Assembly (NCBI RefSeq): GCF_000956535.1
Contig: NZ_JYIY01000064.1
Coordinates: 1 to 57,799, forward strand
Origin: Microbacterium ginsengisoli
GTDB taxonomy: Bacteria; Actinomycetota; Actinomycetes; Actinomycetales; Microbacteriaceae
DNA length: 57,799 nucleotides
Direction: 5' to 3'
A program made the position numbers and the translations under genes. A model generated the notes under the pieces. The model made no database searches and had not been told where the DNA came from. It saw nothing but the letters and a program-made list of their open reading frames with translations. Of the stretch, positions 28,708 to 38,150 are shown piece after piece. Positions within the stretch are counted from its first letter, which is position 1; each line of letters opens with the position of its first letter.

Positions 28708-30822
28708 TCACTCGCCCTTGTTCTTCTGGATGATCTCGTCCGCGACGGCGCGCGGGACCTCGGCGTAGCTGTCGAACACCATCGAGTAGACGGCGCGACC
28801 CGAGGTCTTCGAGCGCAGGTCGCCGATGTAGCCGAACATCTCGGACAGCGGCACCTGGGCACGCACGACCTTGACGCCCGAGGCATCCTCCATCGACTGG
28901 ATCTGTCCGCGGCGGGAGTTCAGGTCGCCGATGACGTCACCCATGTACTCCTCGGGGGTACGCACCTCGACGGCCATGACCGGCTCGAGAAGAACCGGGT
29001 TGGCCTTGCGGGCGGCCTCCTTGAAGCCCATCGAGCCGGCGATCTTGAACGCCATCTCCGACGAGTCGACGTCGTGCGCCGCACCGTCGGTGAGGGTCGC
29101 CTTGACACCGACCATCGGGTAGCCGGCGAGCACGCCGACGTTCATGGCGTCCTGGAAACCGGCGTCGACCGACGGGATGTACTCGCGCGGGATGCGTCCA
29201 CCGGTGACGGCGTTGACGAACTCGTACGTCTGCTCGGCCGTGACCTCGAGAGGCTCCAGCTTGAACTGGATCTTCGCGAACTGGCCCGAGCCACCCGTCT
29301 GCTTCTTGTGGGTGTAGTCGTGACGCTCGACCTCCTTGCGGATGGTCTCGCGGTAGGCGACCTGCGGCTTGCCGACGTTGGCCTCGACCTTGAACTCGCG
29401 CTTCATGCGGTCGACCAGGATGTCGAGGTGCAGCTCGCCCATGCCCTTGATGACGGTCTGGCCGGTCTCCGAGTTCTGCTCGACGCGGAACGTCGGGTCC
29501 TCTTCGGCGAGCTTCTGGATCGCGAGACCCAGCTTCTCCTGGTCGGCCTTGGTCTTCGGCTCGATGGCCACCTCGAGCACCGGGTCGGGGAAGGTCATCG
29601 ACTCGAGCACGACCTGCTGGCTCGGGTCGCTCAGGGTGTCACCGGTGGTGGTGTCCTTGAGGCCGATGACCGCGTAGATGTGACCGGCGGTGACCGAGTC
29701 GACCGGGTTCTCCTTGTTGGCGTGCATCTGGAAGATCTTCCCGATGCGCTCCTTCTTGCCCTTGGTCGAGTTGATGACCTGGGCGCCGGAGTCGAGTCCG
29801 CCCGAGTAGACGCGGATGTAGGTGAGTCGACCGAAGAAGGGGTGCGTCATGATCTTGAACGCAAGAGCGGCGAAGGGCTCCGTGGCGTCGGCGTGACGCA
29901 GGATCACCTTCTCCTCGTCCTTCGGGTCGTGAGCCTCGACGGCCGGCATGTCGAGCGGCGACGGGAGGTAGTCCACGACCGCGTCGAGCATCGGCTGCAC
30001 GCCGCGGTTCTTGAACGCCGAGCCGCAGAGCACCGGGTAGAGCTCGCTGGCGATCGTGAGCTTGCGGATGGCGCCCTTGATCTCGTCGACCGTGAGCTCC
30101 TCACCGCCGAAGTACTTCTCGAGGAGGGCCTCGTCGCTCTCGGCGACGGTCTCGAGCAGCTTCTCGCGGTACTCGGCGGCCTTGTCGGCGAGGTCGGCGG
30201 GGATCTCCTGCACCTCGTACTTGGCGCCCATGGTCACGTCACCCTTGGCGTCGCCGGGCCACACCAGGGCGCGCATCTCGACGAGGTCGATGACACCGAG
30301 GAAGTCGGACTCGGCACCGATCGGAAGCTGCAGCACGAGCGGCTTCGCGCCCAGGCGCTTCACGATGGTGTCGACGGTGAAGTAGAAGTCCGCGCCGAGC
30401 TTGTCCATCTTGTTGACGAAGCAGATGCGGGGGACGTCGTACTTGTCGGCCTGGCGCCACACGGTCTCGGACTGGGGCTCCACGCCCTCCTTGCCGTCGA
30501 AGACGGCGACGGCGCCGTCGAGCACGCGAAGGTTGCGCTCGACCTCGACCGTGAAGTCCACGTGACCGGGGGTGTCGATGATGTTGAGCTGGATGCCGTT
30601 CCAGAAGCACGTGGTCGCGGCCGACGTGATCGTGATGCCGCGCTCCTGCTCCTGGGCCATCCAGTCCATCGTCGCCGCACCGTCGTGCACTTCCCCGATC
30701 TTGTGGGTGATGCCCGTGTAGAAGAGGATGCGCTCGGTCGTCGTCGTCTTTCCGGCATCGATGTGCGCCATGATGCCGAAGTTGCGGACCTTCGTGAGGT
30801 CGGTGAGCACTTCTTGTGCCAC
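28708..30822 (-). CDS. fusA: Elongation factor G
   Basis: A 704-residue translocase GTPase. G1 AHIDAGKT is near residue 19, G3 DTPGH follows and G4 is NKMD; domains II-V are complete, ending [12 protein letters not shown]. The GTG start has AAGGAAG upstream. No fusidic-acid-type lesion can be judged by eye. It lies between two hairpins, one after rpsG and one before tuf. Confidence 0.98.
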   Translation of the reverse strand: MAQEVLTDLTKVRNFGIMAHIDAGKTTTTERILFYTGITHKIGEVHDGAATMDWMAQEQERGITITSAATTCFWNGIQLNIIDTPGHVDFTVEVERNLRVLDGAVAVFDGKEGVEPQSETVWRQADKYDVPRICFVNKMDKLGADFYFTVDTIVKRLGAKPLVLQLPIGAESDFLGVIDLVEMRALVWPGDAKGDVTMGAKYEVQEIPADLADKAAEYREKLLETVAESDEALLEKYFGGEELTVDEIKGAIRKLTIASELYPVLCGSAFKNRGVQPMLDAVVDYLPSPLDMPAVEAHDPKDEEKVILRHADATEPFAALAFKIMTHPFFGRLTYIRVYSGGLDSGAQVINSTKGKKERIGKIFQMHANKENPVDSVTAGHIYAVIGLKDTTTGDTLSDPSQQVVLESMTFPDPVLEVAIEPKTKADQEKLGLAIQKLAEEDPTFRVEQNSETGQTVIKGMGELHLDILVDRMKREFKVEANVGKPQVAYRETIRKEVERHDYTHKKQTGGSGQFAKIQFKLEPLEVTAEQTYEFVNAVTGGRIPREYIPSVDAGFQDAMNVGVLAGYPMVGVKATLTDGAAHDVDSSEMAFKIAGSMGFKEAARKANPVLLEPVMAVEVRTPEEYMGDVIGDLNSRRGQIQSMEDASGVKVVRAQVPLSEMFGYIGDLRSKTSGRAVYSMVFDSYAEVPRAVADEIIQKNKGE

Positions 30823-30860
30823 GGGTTCTTCCTTACGTAGAGGGAGGGATGTCGCGGGGG

Positions 30861-30895
30861 TGCCGGCTCCGGGGCACGAGGCTCCGGAGCCGGCA
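30861..30895 (-). terminator. Hairpin between rpsG and fusA
   Basis: A perfect 12-bp inverted repeat (30861-30872 and 30884-30895) with an 11-base loop, 8 bases beyond the rpsG stop. As fusA is normally cotranscribed, it is more likely an attenuator or processing hairpin than a full terminator. Confidence 0.55.
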
Positions 30896-30903
30896 GGGGG
30901 CTG

Positions 30904-31374
30904 TTACCAGCGGTAGTGCGCGAAGGCGCGGTTCGACTCGGCCATCTTGTGGGTGTCCTCACGGCGCTTGACCGCGGCACCGAGACCGTTCGACGCGTCG
31001 AGGATCTCGTTCTGCAGACGCTCGGTCATCGTCTTCTCACGACGGCCCTTCGCGTAGCTCACGAGCCAGCGCAGCGCGAGGGTGTTGGCGCGGTGCGCCT
31101 TGACCTCGACGGGAACCTGGTAGGTCGAGCCGCCGACGCGGCGGCTCTTGACCTCGAGGGTGGGGCGCACGTTGTCGAGCGCCTTCTTGAGCGTGGTGAC
31201 CGCGTCCTGGCCGTTCTTCGACTCGACGCCGGCGAGGGCGCCGTAGACGATCGACTCGGCGAGGGACTTCTTGCCGTCGACAAGGATCTTGTTGACGAGC
31301 TGGGTGACGATCGGAGCGCCGTAGACCGGGTCGTTGACGACGGGGCGGCGAGGGGCGGGACCCTTACGAGGCAT
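30904..31374 (-). CDS. rpsG: Ribosomal protein uS7
   Basis: A 156-residue protein that nucleates the small-subunit head and is the regulator of the str operon in E. coli. It begins [31 protein letters not shown] and has the tRNA-contact loop [19 protein letters not shown]. It starts 5 bases after the rpsL stop. Confidence 0.97.
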   Translation of the reverse strand: MPRKGPAPRRPVVNDPVYGAPIVTQLVNKILVDGKKSLAESIVYGALAGVESKNGQDAVTTLKKALDNVRPTLEVKSRRVGGSTYQVPVEVKAHRANTLALRWLVSYAKGRREKTMTERLQNEILDASNGLGAAVKRREDTHKMAESNRAFAHYRW

Positions 31375-31379
31375 CTAAC

Positions 31380-31748
31380 TCAACCCTTCTTCGCGCCGTA
31401 GCGGCTACGGGCCTGCTTGCGGTTCTTCACGGCCTGCGTGTCGAGCGCGCCGCGGACGATCTTGTAGCGGACACCGGGAAGGTCCTTCACACGGCCGCCG
31501 CGCACGAGCACGAGCGAGTGCTCCTGCAGGTTGTGGCCCTCACCGGGGATGTAGGCGGTGACCTCGACGCCGTTGCGGAGCTTCACACGGGCGACCTTGC
31601 GCATCGCCGAGTTCGGCTTCTTCGGGGTCGTCGTGTACACGCGGGTGCAGACGCCCGCCTGCTGCGGGTTCGACTTCAGTGCGGGAGCCTTGGTCTTGGA
31701 GACCTTCGGCGACCGGCCCTTGCGAACCAACTGCTGAATGGTTGGCAC
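31380..31748 (-). CDS. rpsL: Ribosomal protein uS12
   Basis: A 122-residue decoding-centre protein. The start is the GTG at 31748 (AAGGAGA upstream), giving the conserved [29 protein letters not shown]. Streptomycin-determining positions look wild type: Lys in TTPKKPNSA and Lys in [10 protein letters not shown]. It is the first gene of the str operon, with a predicted leader of about 245 nucleotides. Confidence 0.97.
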   Translation of the reverse strand: MPTIQQLVRKGRSPKVSKTKAPALKSNPQQAGVCTRVYTTTPKKPNSAMRKVARVKLRNGVEVTAYIPGEGHNLQEHSLVLVRGGRVKDLPGVRYKIVRGALDTQAVKNRKQARSRYGAKKG

Positions 31749-31998
31749 GTTCTCTCCTTGTTTGTGCTGCACGGTGACAGCGTTCGTGTCTCCCCCGGCT
31801 CGTCACGGTTCTTTGCGTTCCGTGTCGCTCCGGGCTCACGTGGATCCATCGGCGGCGCAGAATGACTGCACCGCGTTCTGTGATGGATATGCCGTGGGGG
31901 TGACCTGTTCGCAGGCCCTTCCCTGAGATGTGTGGGCGATGAACGCCTGCGTTGCACCGGGGCACAGCACAGGGCGCGCTTGGGCGCACACCCGATCA

Positions 31999-32028
31999 AT
32001 GATACGCGGGATTTTCGGGGTCGGTCAA
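31999..32028 (-). promoter_or_regulatory. Promoter of the str operon (rpsL-rpsG-fusA-tuf)
   Basis: On the minus strand, -35 TTGACC (32023-32028), an 18-base spacer and -10 TATCAT (31999-32004). Each hexamer is one mismatch from consensus. The -35 begins 10 bases after the stop of the preceding signalling operon. The leader 31749-31992 holds no gene. Confidence 0.82.
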
Positions 32029-32038
32029 ACGCGCGGAT

Positions 32039-32611
32039 TCACCGGAACACCAGCAGCAGCACGGCCACCGCCACCCCGAGCACCGCGAGGCCCGCGGCGG
32101 CGATGATCAGCACGGCGAGGCGCCTGCGTGCGGCACGACGACGAGCCGCGATGACGGATGCCCCATCCACCCGATGCTGCGCGGGGCGCACCGGCGCGGG
32201 GGCCCGCTCGGCGAACACCGCGGCGGGCGGACGCGGGCGATAGATCGGCGAATCCGCGGCCGGCGCGCGACCCTCACGTGCGGGGAACAGCGCGTCGGGA
32301 GCGCCGGGCACGGGCGGGGTGGCTCGCCGCGAGACCCGAGGTGCCGTGACGTCGTCGGGCACCCGACGGGCCGAGACCGCGGTCGCCTCCTCAGGTGGGT
32401 CCGCGACCGGCGGCTGGACTCCGGCGACGGATGCCGCGGCCCGCCTCGCACTCGCCTCGGTGCGGTCGCCGGCAGGGTCGGCCCGCCGAGCGCTGAGCTC
32501 GGTGCGATCGTCGACAGGGTCGGCCCGCCGAGCACTCACCTGGGTGCGATCGTCGGCCGGATCGACCCGCCGAGCGCTGAGCTCGGTGCGATCGTCGAGC
32601 GGATCGCTCAC
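32039..32611 (-). CDS. Tail-anchored protein with five Thr-containing repeats
   Basis: A 190-residue protein of no family I recognise, last gene of the kinase/FHA operon. Residues 3-58 are four tandem 14-residue repeats of the form DPxxDRTxxSARRx, with Thr at 9, 23, 37 and 51. A fifth copy (72-85, Thr78) follows a 13-residue spacer. The middle is Pro/Ala/Arg-rich. Residues of about 158-170 are strongly basic (ARRRAARRR), followed by one hydrophobic helix to the very C terminus, so the repeats should face the cytoplasm. The GTG start overlaps the stop of the FHA gene (GTGA). I infer that the repeats are phospho-acceptor peptides for the operon's kinase and FHA domain. The motif resembles DATVIARRR in the FHA protein. 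Confidence 0.8.
   Translation of the reverse strand: MSDPLDDRTELSARRVDPADDRTQVSARRADPVDDRTELSARRADPAGDRTEASARRAAASVAGVQPPVADPPEEATAVSARRVPDDVTAPRVSRRATPPVPGAPDALFPAREGRAPAADSPIYRPRPPAAVFAERAPAPVRPAQHRVDGASVIAARRRAARRRLAVLIIAAAGLAVLGVAVAVLLLVFR
32357..32605 (-). repeat. Coding 42-bp tandem repeat array (14 residues per unit)
   Basis: Four contiguous 42-bp units (32438-32605) and a fifth, diverged unit at 32357-32398. The first three share long stretches at the DNA level, which suggests recent unit duplication. All stay in frame and preserve Asp, Thr and Ser-Ala-Arg-Arg. Confidence 0.85.
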
Positions 32612-34290
32612 CCCTCGACCCGGTTCAGCCGCACCTCGACGTCGCCGAGGAAGAACCGGTCACCTGCCTCCGCCTCGACCCCCGGCTCGATCTCGACGTC
32701 GGTGCCCATGACGGTGGAGAACAGCACGCCGTTCGTCGAGTGCAGATCGGTGATGTACCACCGGTCGCTCTGCAGGCGCAGAAGCGCATGGGTCTTGGAC
32801 ACCGTCCTGGTGTCATCGCTCAGCGGCACCAGCTGCGCACCGGGATGCGCGGGATCGGCGGCGGGCCGGCGCCCCACGATGACGACGTCGGCGGTCAGTT
32901 CCACGCTCGCGTTCCGGGCGGTGGCAAGCGACCAGCGCACCTTCCTCCGCCGGGCGATCACCGTCGCGTCGGCCCCGTCCTCGAGGTCGTCCTCGGCATG
33001 CCACTGCGCCGAGACCGCGCCGGCCGCCGAACGCGGCACCCCGGCGACGGGCGCTCCGGCCACCGCCGAGACCTCGCCGGTGATCTCGGGGAACACCGGG
33101 TCGACGATCGGGGGCTGCCACGCCCCCCGCGCCGGCGAACGGGTGAGAGACGGGGCATCCGTCGTGTCGGAGAGGCCGCCGGTCGCCTCGGGGGCGCGCC
33201 ACGGCACGGGACTCGCGGGATCGTCGACGGCGGCGGAGGCCCGGCGCGCACCCGAGGCCGCATCGGAGAGATCGACCGTCTCGTTGTCGGCGACGGGCTC
33301 GTCGGAACGCATCGGCGGGACCAGTGCGTCGCCACGATCGGCGGGCAGGACCGACGACACCGGAGCCGAGGGCACCGAGCGGAACGAGATGCCCGCGCTC
33401 AGCTCGTCGATCTCGTCACGGCCGTCCCCGAAGACGGGGCGGGCAGGGAAACCGTTCGCATCCACCGGCACCTCAGCCGGCGGTGTCGGTGCCGCTGACG
33501 CGGGGGCCGGGGACTCCGAGGTGGGTCGGTCGAACCGCTCGCTGTCCTCCTCCGGCCACAGGTCCGCGAAGATCGACGAGCCCGGCGCGGGGGACGGCGC
33601 GGCGGGCGCCTGCCACGGGGTCTCGGCGACCGCAGGGACGGAGGATGCGGGCGCCGCAGGCGGCGTCGTCGGCGGAGTCCACGCGGCAGGGGCCGCCGCG
33701 GCGGCGGCCGGCGTCGGCGCGGAAGCGGCAGTCGCGGCCGCGGGGGGAAGCGGCGCGGCAGGCGCCGCACCGGTCGATGCGGGACGGGCGGCATCATCGG
33801 CGACCGCGAGGTCTGCCGGAGCCGGCAGTGGCGCGGCGGACGACGGGGGCGCCGCGGCATCCATCGGCGACGACACGCGTGCAGGCGCCCGCAGCGATGA
33901 GCGGACGGGACCGGCGACCGGACCCGCTATCCATCGAGCGGAGCCGAATCCGACGACGGTCGCCCACACCGGAAAGAGCAGCGCCGCGAGCACGGTCAAC
34001 CCGCTGCCGAGCCCGAAACCCTGGTTGACGCGGTGCGCCGCGACGACCACGACGACCCAGAGGAAGAGCCAGCCGAACACCGGCACGAGCCCCAGCAGCA
34101 CCAGCCACGGCGAGAGCCCGCCGAGCTGCAGGAGGCTCGCGATGTTGAACACCGGCACCCACGCGCGCCAGCTCTCGACGCCCGCCTTGCGGAACACGGC
34201 GGACAGCGACAACGCGACCCAGACGTACAGGGCCACAACGATCACGAGGTACAGCACCAGCACGATGGCCAGAGTGGACGAGTTCGACAT
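32608..34290 (-). CDS. DUF5684 membrane protein with C-terminal FHA domain
   Basis: 560 residues. The N-terminal 130 residues have about four transmembrane helices and motifs of the DUF5684 family (VFRKAGVESWRAWVPVFN, LGLVPVFGWLFLW). A long Pro/Ala-rich, disordered-looking cytoplasmic linker follows. The C-terminal FHA domain (about 465-560) keeps the phosphothreonine-binding set: G-R near 473, S498-x-x-H501, and N520-G521. Just before it, DATVIARRR places Thr443 in a context like the repeats of the next gene. It follows the transglutaminase-fold gene by 3 bases and overlaps the repeat-protein gene. FHA domains read phosphothreonine, and a kinase heads the operon. Which peptide it reads is inference. 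Confidence 0.88.
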   Translation of the reverse strand: MSNSSTLAIVLVLYLVIVVALYVWVALSLSAVFRKAGVESWRAWVPVFNIASLLQLGGLSPWLVLLGLVPVFGWLFLWVVVVVAAHRVNQGFGLGSGLTVLAALLFPVWATVVGFGSARWIAGPVAGPVRSSLRAPARVSSPMDAAAPPSSAAPLPAPADLAVADDAARPASTGAAPAAPLPPAAATAASAPTPAAAAAAPAAWTPPTTPPAAPASSVPAVAETPWQAPAAPSPAPGSSIFADLWPEEDSERFDRPTSESPAPASAAPTPPAEVPVDANGFPARPVFGDGRDEIDELSAGISFRSVPSAPVSSVLPADRGDALVPPMRSDEPVADNETVDLSDAASGARRASAAVDDPASPVPWRAPEATGGLSDTTDAPSLTRSPARGAWQPPIVDPVFPEITGEVSAVAGAPVAGVPRSAAGAVSAQWHAEDDLEDGADATVIARRRKVRWSLATARNASVELTADVVIVGRRPAADPAHPGAQLVPLSDDTRTVSKTHALLRLQSDRWYITDLHSTNGVLFSTVMGTDVEIEPGVEAEAGDRFFLGDVEVRLNRVEG

Positions 34291-34293
34291 GTC

Positions 34294-36795
34294 CTAGCGC
34301 GCGGGACGGCGAGTCCGGCGCGTCCCCCTTCCGGTCGATCCTGCACGGGCGCCCGATCGGGTGGACGAGCGCGTGAACCTCGGCGCGGCGAACCGCACGA
34401 ATGATCTCAACGATAGAGCCGTGGCGAGTTTTCGCCAGAACCCCTGGCCACCGGCGAAGCCGCGGCGCTCCTCGTCGACGATGCGCCAGAACGCGTCCGC
34501 CTCCTCGGCGCTGGGCGGGCGGGGCGAGAACACCGCCTCATCGGCGCCGTCGGCGAGCACCGTCCCGCTCGGTGTGCCGTAGAGCGCGGCGAGCTCGCGC
34601 CGCGTGCGGCTCGCCGGCCGCGCACGACCCGCGTCGATCGCGGCATCCACGTACTCATCCCAGCCCCCCGCCACCTTCTGCGCCGGATCCGCCTGCAGCC
34701 GGCGCGAGCGACGCCGGAAGAACCTCGCCCCGGCCACGAGGAGGAACGGCCCCCCGAGCACAAGCAGCACGAGCAGCACGAGGCCGCCGATCTTCAGCGT
34801 CGCCCACAGCCAGGCGAGGTCCCAGCCGGAGTCACCCGCCGACGAAGCCTGCCGATCGGAGTCCTGCTGCACAGGGTTCGGCGGTGCGACCTCGTCGACC
34901 GAGTCGGGACGCACCTCGGTGACGTTCTCGGGGTCGCGCTGTCGCGTCACCTCGAGGCTCGGCGACTGGGCGTGCTGCGGGGTGGCATCCACCGCGATCC
35001 ACTGTCCCTGGTCGTCGCGCACCTCCGTCCAGGCGCTCAGGTCGTCGGCACGGCAAGCTCCGTCCACGCACACGGGCACCGTCGCGTCCGCCGAGCTGAG
35101 ACGGGCGCCGAGAACCACGCGGGCCGGGAAGCCGAGCTTGTTCGCGATGAGGGCGACCGCGACGGCGAACTGCTCGTCGTCGCCGACGGCTGCGACGTAG
35201 TTGTCGGTCGCCGCCGCCTGCGGGTCGGCCTCGCGCTGCAGCAGCTTGGCGAAGAGCTGGTCGACGCGCGCGAGCGAGTGACCGGCCGCACTGGGCTGGA
35301 AGGTGTAGTCCGCGAGCCCCGCCATCCACACCGGGGTCTCCCCGGTCGACACCGACAGGGCATGGCTGAGATAGCCGCGCGCCCTCAGCAGGGCGACCAG
35401 CCCCGACAGCGCCTCGCCCCCCGTGCCGGTCTGGTGGACCTCGACCCACTTCGTGAGGTTGTCGGGCAGGGTCACCGAGGTGGCCGCGCCTCCCGGAGCC
35501 CGCACGGTCGCGAGATCGGGGGTGATCGGGTCGACCCCTGTCACGCGATAGACGTCACCCGCGCCGAGGCCGTTCGGCACGGTGTCGACGCCCGCCTGCG
35601 CATCGGCGTTGTAGTAGAAGCCGTCGCTGAGGCCCGCGGCCCGCGACCCCTGAAAGTCGACCGACGAGACCTGGCCGAGGGTCGGCAGCCAGATGCCGCT
35701 GAGGCCGCCGATCGTCACGGTTGCGTCGATCGCGGTGCCCGCACCCGCATCGAGGCTCGACGGCACGCGCACGAAGCGCCCGTCACCGGAGGAACCGGCA
35801 CGGTAGATCTCGCCGTCGTACACGTCGAGGGTCGCAAGCCGCACTCGAGCGGGCGCGGTGCCCGTCGTCGTCACCTGGAAGAGCACCTGGTCGGCCTGGG
35901 TGTCGCTGAACAGCGACCGATAGGTGGAGAGCGGGCTCGGTTCGGCCGCGAGGTCGATCGTCGGCCCGACCGCACTGCGGAGCACCTCGCGGTCGACGCC
36001 GAGGGCGGCGAACGGCACGACCGCCGCCGTGACAACGACAGCCACGACCACCATTCCGGCGGCGAGGGCGAGCCGGCCACCCGAGAACCCCGTGCGCAGT
36101 CGCCGGGCGCGGATGCCGCTGGCCCCGGCCGCGGCCTCGAGCAGGCGCAGCCGCTGATCCCGCTCCCGCCATGCGAGCCAGAGAAGGGCGGCGACCACGG
36201 TCGCCACCCCCACGAAGGTCTCGATCGGGGCGGGGACGGACACCGGGCCGAGCACGAGCGGATCGCTCGTCACGGAGCGGCCGAAGAGCAGACCGAACAC
36301 GGGCATCGCGACGGCCGCCGGCACCGCGAGCACCGCACGGCGGTCGGCCCGCCAGGCCGCCAGCAGCGCCAGGGTCGTCGCGACCAGGAAGGTCACGAAC
36401 ACGGGGACGAGCAGGTTGCGGTAGTCGCCGACGGGAAGGTCGACCGTGAGCAGGTCCTTCCACGCGAGCGCGACTCCGCGCGCGAGCTCGACGAACCCGC
36501 CGCCGAGCTGATCGAGCGCGCTCAGGCGCCCCGGCATCGTCACGGGCACGCCCAGCACGGCGACGGCACCGAGAAGCGCGAGCACCACCACCCACCACGG
36601 CAGTCGTCGCCGCGTCACCGCCGCGGCGATCACCGCACCCACGACCGCCGCGACCGCGACGACGACGAGCAGCCACGCGGTGCGGTAGATCGGCCAGGTC
36701 GCGACCGTTCCGAGCACGACCATCGTCAGCACATAGGATGCCCCGGCCACCACCCGCGGCCAGGGCGACGCGGTGCGACCGCGTGCGGCGCTCAC
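34294..36795 (-). CDS. TgpA-like membrane protein, degenerate transglutaminase domain
   Basis: 833 residues. The N-terminal region (to about 270) has some seven transmembrane helices of the DUF3488/TgpA type. A large extracytoplasmic part holds a transglutaminase-like fold, then one transmembrane helix near 665-690 and a cytoplasmic DUF4129-like tail. In the fold, the usual C-E-H/Q-F/Y-A Cys motif reads DDEQFA, so the expected catalytic Cys is Asp540; the His of HAWxEV is Ser587 (LSAWTEV); only Asp603 (VDATP) of the triad remains. It is therefore unlikely to be an active cysteine protease or transglutaminase. It overlaps the DUF58 gene (ATGA). DUF58-MoxR-transglutaminase clusters are widespread in bacteria; their function is poorly known. 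Confidence 0.88.
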   Translation of the reverse strand: MSAARGRTASPWPRVVAGASYVLTMVVLGTVATWPIYRTAWLLVVVAVAAVVGAVIAAAVTRRRLPWWVVVLALLGAVAVLGVPVTMPGRLSALDQLGGGFVELARGVALAWKDLLTVDLPVGDYRNLLVPVFVTFLVATTLALLAAWRADRRAVLAVPAAVAMPVFGLLFGRSVTSDPLVLGPVSVPAPIETFVGVATVVAALLWLAWRERDQRLRLLEAAAGASGIRARRLRTGFSGGRLALAAGMVVVAVVVTAAVVPFAALGVDREVLRSAVGPTIDLAAEPSPLSTYRSLFSDTQADQVLFQVTTTGTAPARVRLATLDVYDGEIYRAGSSGDGRFVRVPSSLDAGAGTAIDATVTIGGLSGIWLPTLGQVSSVDFQGSRAAGLSDGFYYNADAQAGVDTVPNGLGAGDVYRVTGVDPITPDLATVRAPGGAATSVTLPDNLTKWVEVHQTGTGGEALSGLVALLRARGYLSHALSVSTGETPVWMAGLADYTFQPSAAGHSLARVDQLFAKLLQREADPQAAATDNYVAAVGDDEQFAVAVALIANKLGFPARVVLGARLSSADATVPVCVDGACRADDLSAWTEVRDDQGQWIAVDATPQHAQSPSLEVTRQRDPENVTEVRPDSVDEVAPPNPVQQDSDRQASSAGDSGWDLAWLWATLKIGGLVLLVLLVLGGPFLLVAGARFFRRRSRRLQADPAQKVAGGWDEYVDAAIDAGRARPASRTRRELAALYGTPSGTVLADGADEAVFSPRPPSAEEADAFWRIVDEERRGFAGGQGFWRKLATALSLRSFVRFAAPRFTRSSTRSGARAGSTGRGTRRTRRPAR

Positions 36796-38150
36796 GACGT
36801 CGCCCCCCGCAGCAGCAGACCTGCGAGGTCGTCGACGGTGCCGACGGTGAGCACCGTGAGAGAGCCGAGCACCTGCAGGCGCGGATGCGCGCGCTCATCG
36901 CAGATGACGGCGAACACCGCGGTGTCCGCCGGGAACGCGAGCGCGATCTGCCGCACCCGGCTGAGGGTCAGCGTGGACCCCAGCACGAGGAACGCGACCG
37001 AGAGCCGCTCGTTCGCCTCGACGGCGGCCCGGCACACCTCGTCGACCGGAACCGTGTTCTCCAGCCTTTCGACGCCGCTGAAACCGTCGAGGAGCGGCCG
37101 CGCCGCGATCGTCGGCAGGTGCTGCACCGCGCGCAGCCGACCTCGCACCACCCGGGGGATCGCGGACCCGGCCAGGATGTCGAGCTCGCGCGCGTCGCGA
37201 ACGGCACGGAGCCCGAGCGACGCCGCGCAGGAGACGGCGAGTTCGAACTCGTCGGCGTCGGCGTACTCTGTCGCCGCGACCGCGAGCACGACAGCCATGC
37301 GCGAGCGACGCGACTCCTCGTACTGGCGCACCATCAGCCGCCCCGTCTTCGCGGTCGACTTCCAGTGCACCTGTCGGCGAGAGTCGCCCGGTGCGTACTC
37401 GCGGATGGCGTGGAACGACATGTCCGCATCGACGAGCCGGCGGGTCGCGGCACCCTCGAGGTCGCGGATGAGGCCCGCACTCGTCGACGGGAGCGTGACC
37501 GTACGCGGGTGCACGAACAGCTCGTGGACGTCCTCGAACGCACGCTCGCGGCGCAGCATCCCGATCGGATCGCCCCGTACGGTCGTCACCGGGCCCACCG
37601 TCACAATGCCGCGACGCAGCGACGGGATCTCCACCGGCTGAACCACCTGCTGGGCGGGACGCAGCAGCGGTACCCCGATCTCGATGAGCCCACGCCCGAC
37701 CGGCACGTCGAGACGCCCCGGAAGGGCGGTGCGTCGACCGACGTTTCGCACCACGATGCGACCGTCCACCGCGTCGCCCGCCACCACGCGCTGATGCGTC
37801 ATCGTGAGGTCGACGTCGTACGACCGGCCGCCGAACAGGAACGGCACCGCCATCGCCAGCAGCAGCAGTCCGAGGCATCCGGCGACGATCGCCTCCACCC
37901 ACCCGAACACGAGCCCGAGCACGAGGCCTGCCGTGCCGGCGACCGCCAGCACCGCACCCGCCGGACGCACCGTGTCGCGCAGCCACTCCGCGGTGGCCGC
38001 ACCCGCCCGCCGCAGCACGCCCCACACCTCGGTCAGCCACACGACGGCGCCCACGATGCGACGGCCACCGACGGTGGTCACCTGCGTGCGGGCGGTGGTC
38101 GTGTGCCCCGAGGTCTGCGTGCGCGCGACGCGCGAGTCGTTCAGCGTCAT
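36792..38150 (-). CDS. DUF58 domain protein
   Basis: A 452-residue membrane protein. Two hydrophobic helices lie near 65-110. The DUF58 signature FHAIREYAPGDSRRQVHWKSTAKTGRLMVRQYE is near 248-280 and is followed by a VWA-like fold (MAVVLAVAATEY...FELAVSCAASLGLRAV). DUF58 genes nearly always sit next to MoxR ATPases, as here. The shared ATGA junctions on both sides show strict co-translation. The pair is thought to act as a chaperone-like module that activates or assembles partner complexes. The target in this operon is not known. Confidence 0.92.
   Translation of the reverse strand: MTLNDSRVARTQTSGHTTTARTQVTTVGGRRIVGAVVWLTEVWGVLRRAGAATAEWLRDTVRPAGAVLAVAGTAGLVLGLVFGWVEAIVAGCLGLLLLAMAVPFLFGGRSYDVDLTMTHQRVVAGDAVDGRIVVRNVGRRTALPGRLDVPVGRGLIEIGVPLLRPAQQVVQPVEIPSLRRGIVTVGPVTTVRGDPIGMLRRERAFEDVHELFVHPRTVTLPSTSAGLIRDLEGAATRRLVDADMSFHAIREYAPGDSRRQVHWKSTAKTGRLMVRQYEESRRSRMAVVLAVAATEYADADEFELAVSCAASLGLRAVRDARELDILAGSAIPRVVRGRLRAVQHLPTIAARPLLDGFSGVERLENTVPVDEVCRAAVEANERLSVAFLVLGSTLTLSRVRQIALAFPADTAVFAVICDERAHPRLQVLGSLTVLTVGTVDDLAGLLLRGATS

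Noticed and set aside
31550..31650. Possible streptomycin-resistance change in rpsL
   Set aside because: The lysines usually altered (in TTPKKPNSA and [10 protein letters not shown]) are present.
32357..32605. Possible CRISPR or tandem satellite at the 42-bp repeats
   Set aside because: The units are in frame, lack unique spacers and encode a conserved 14-residue peptide, so this is a protein repeat.
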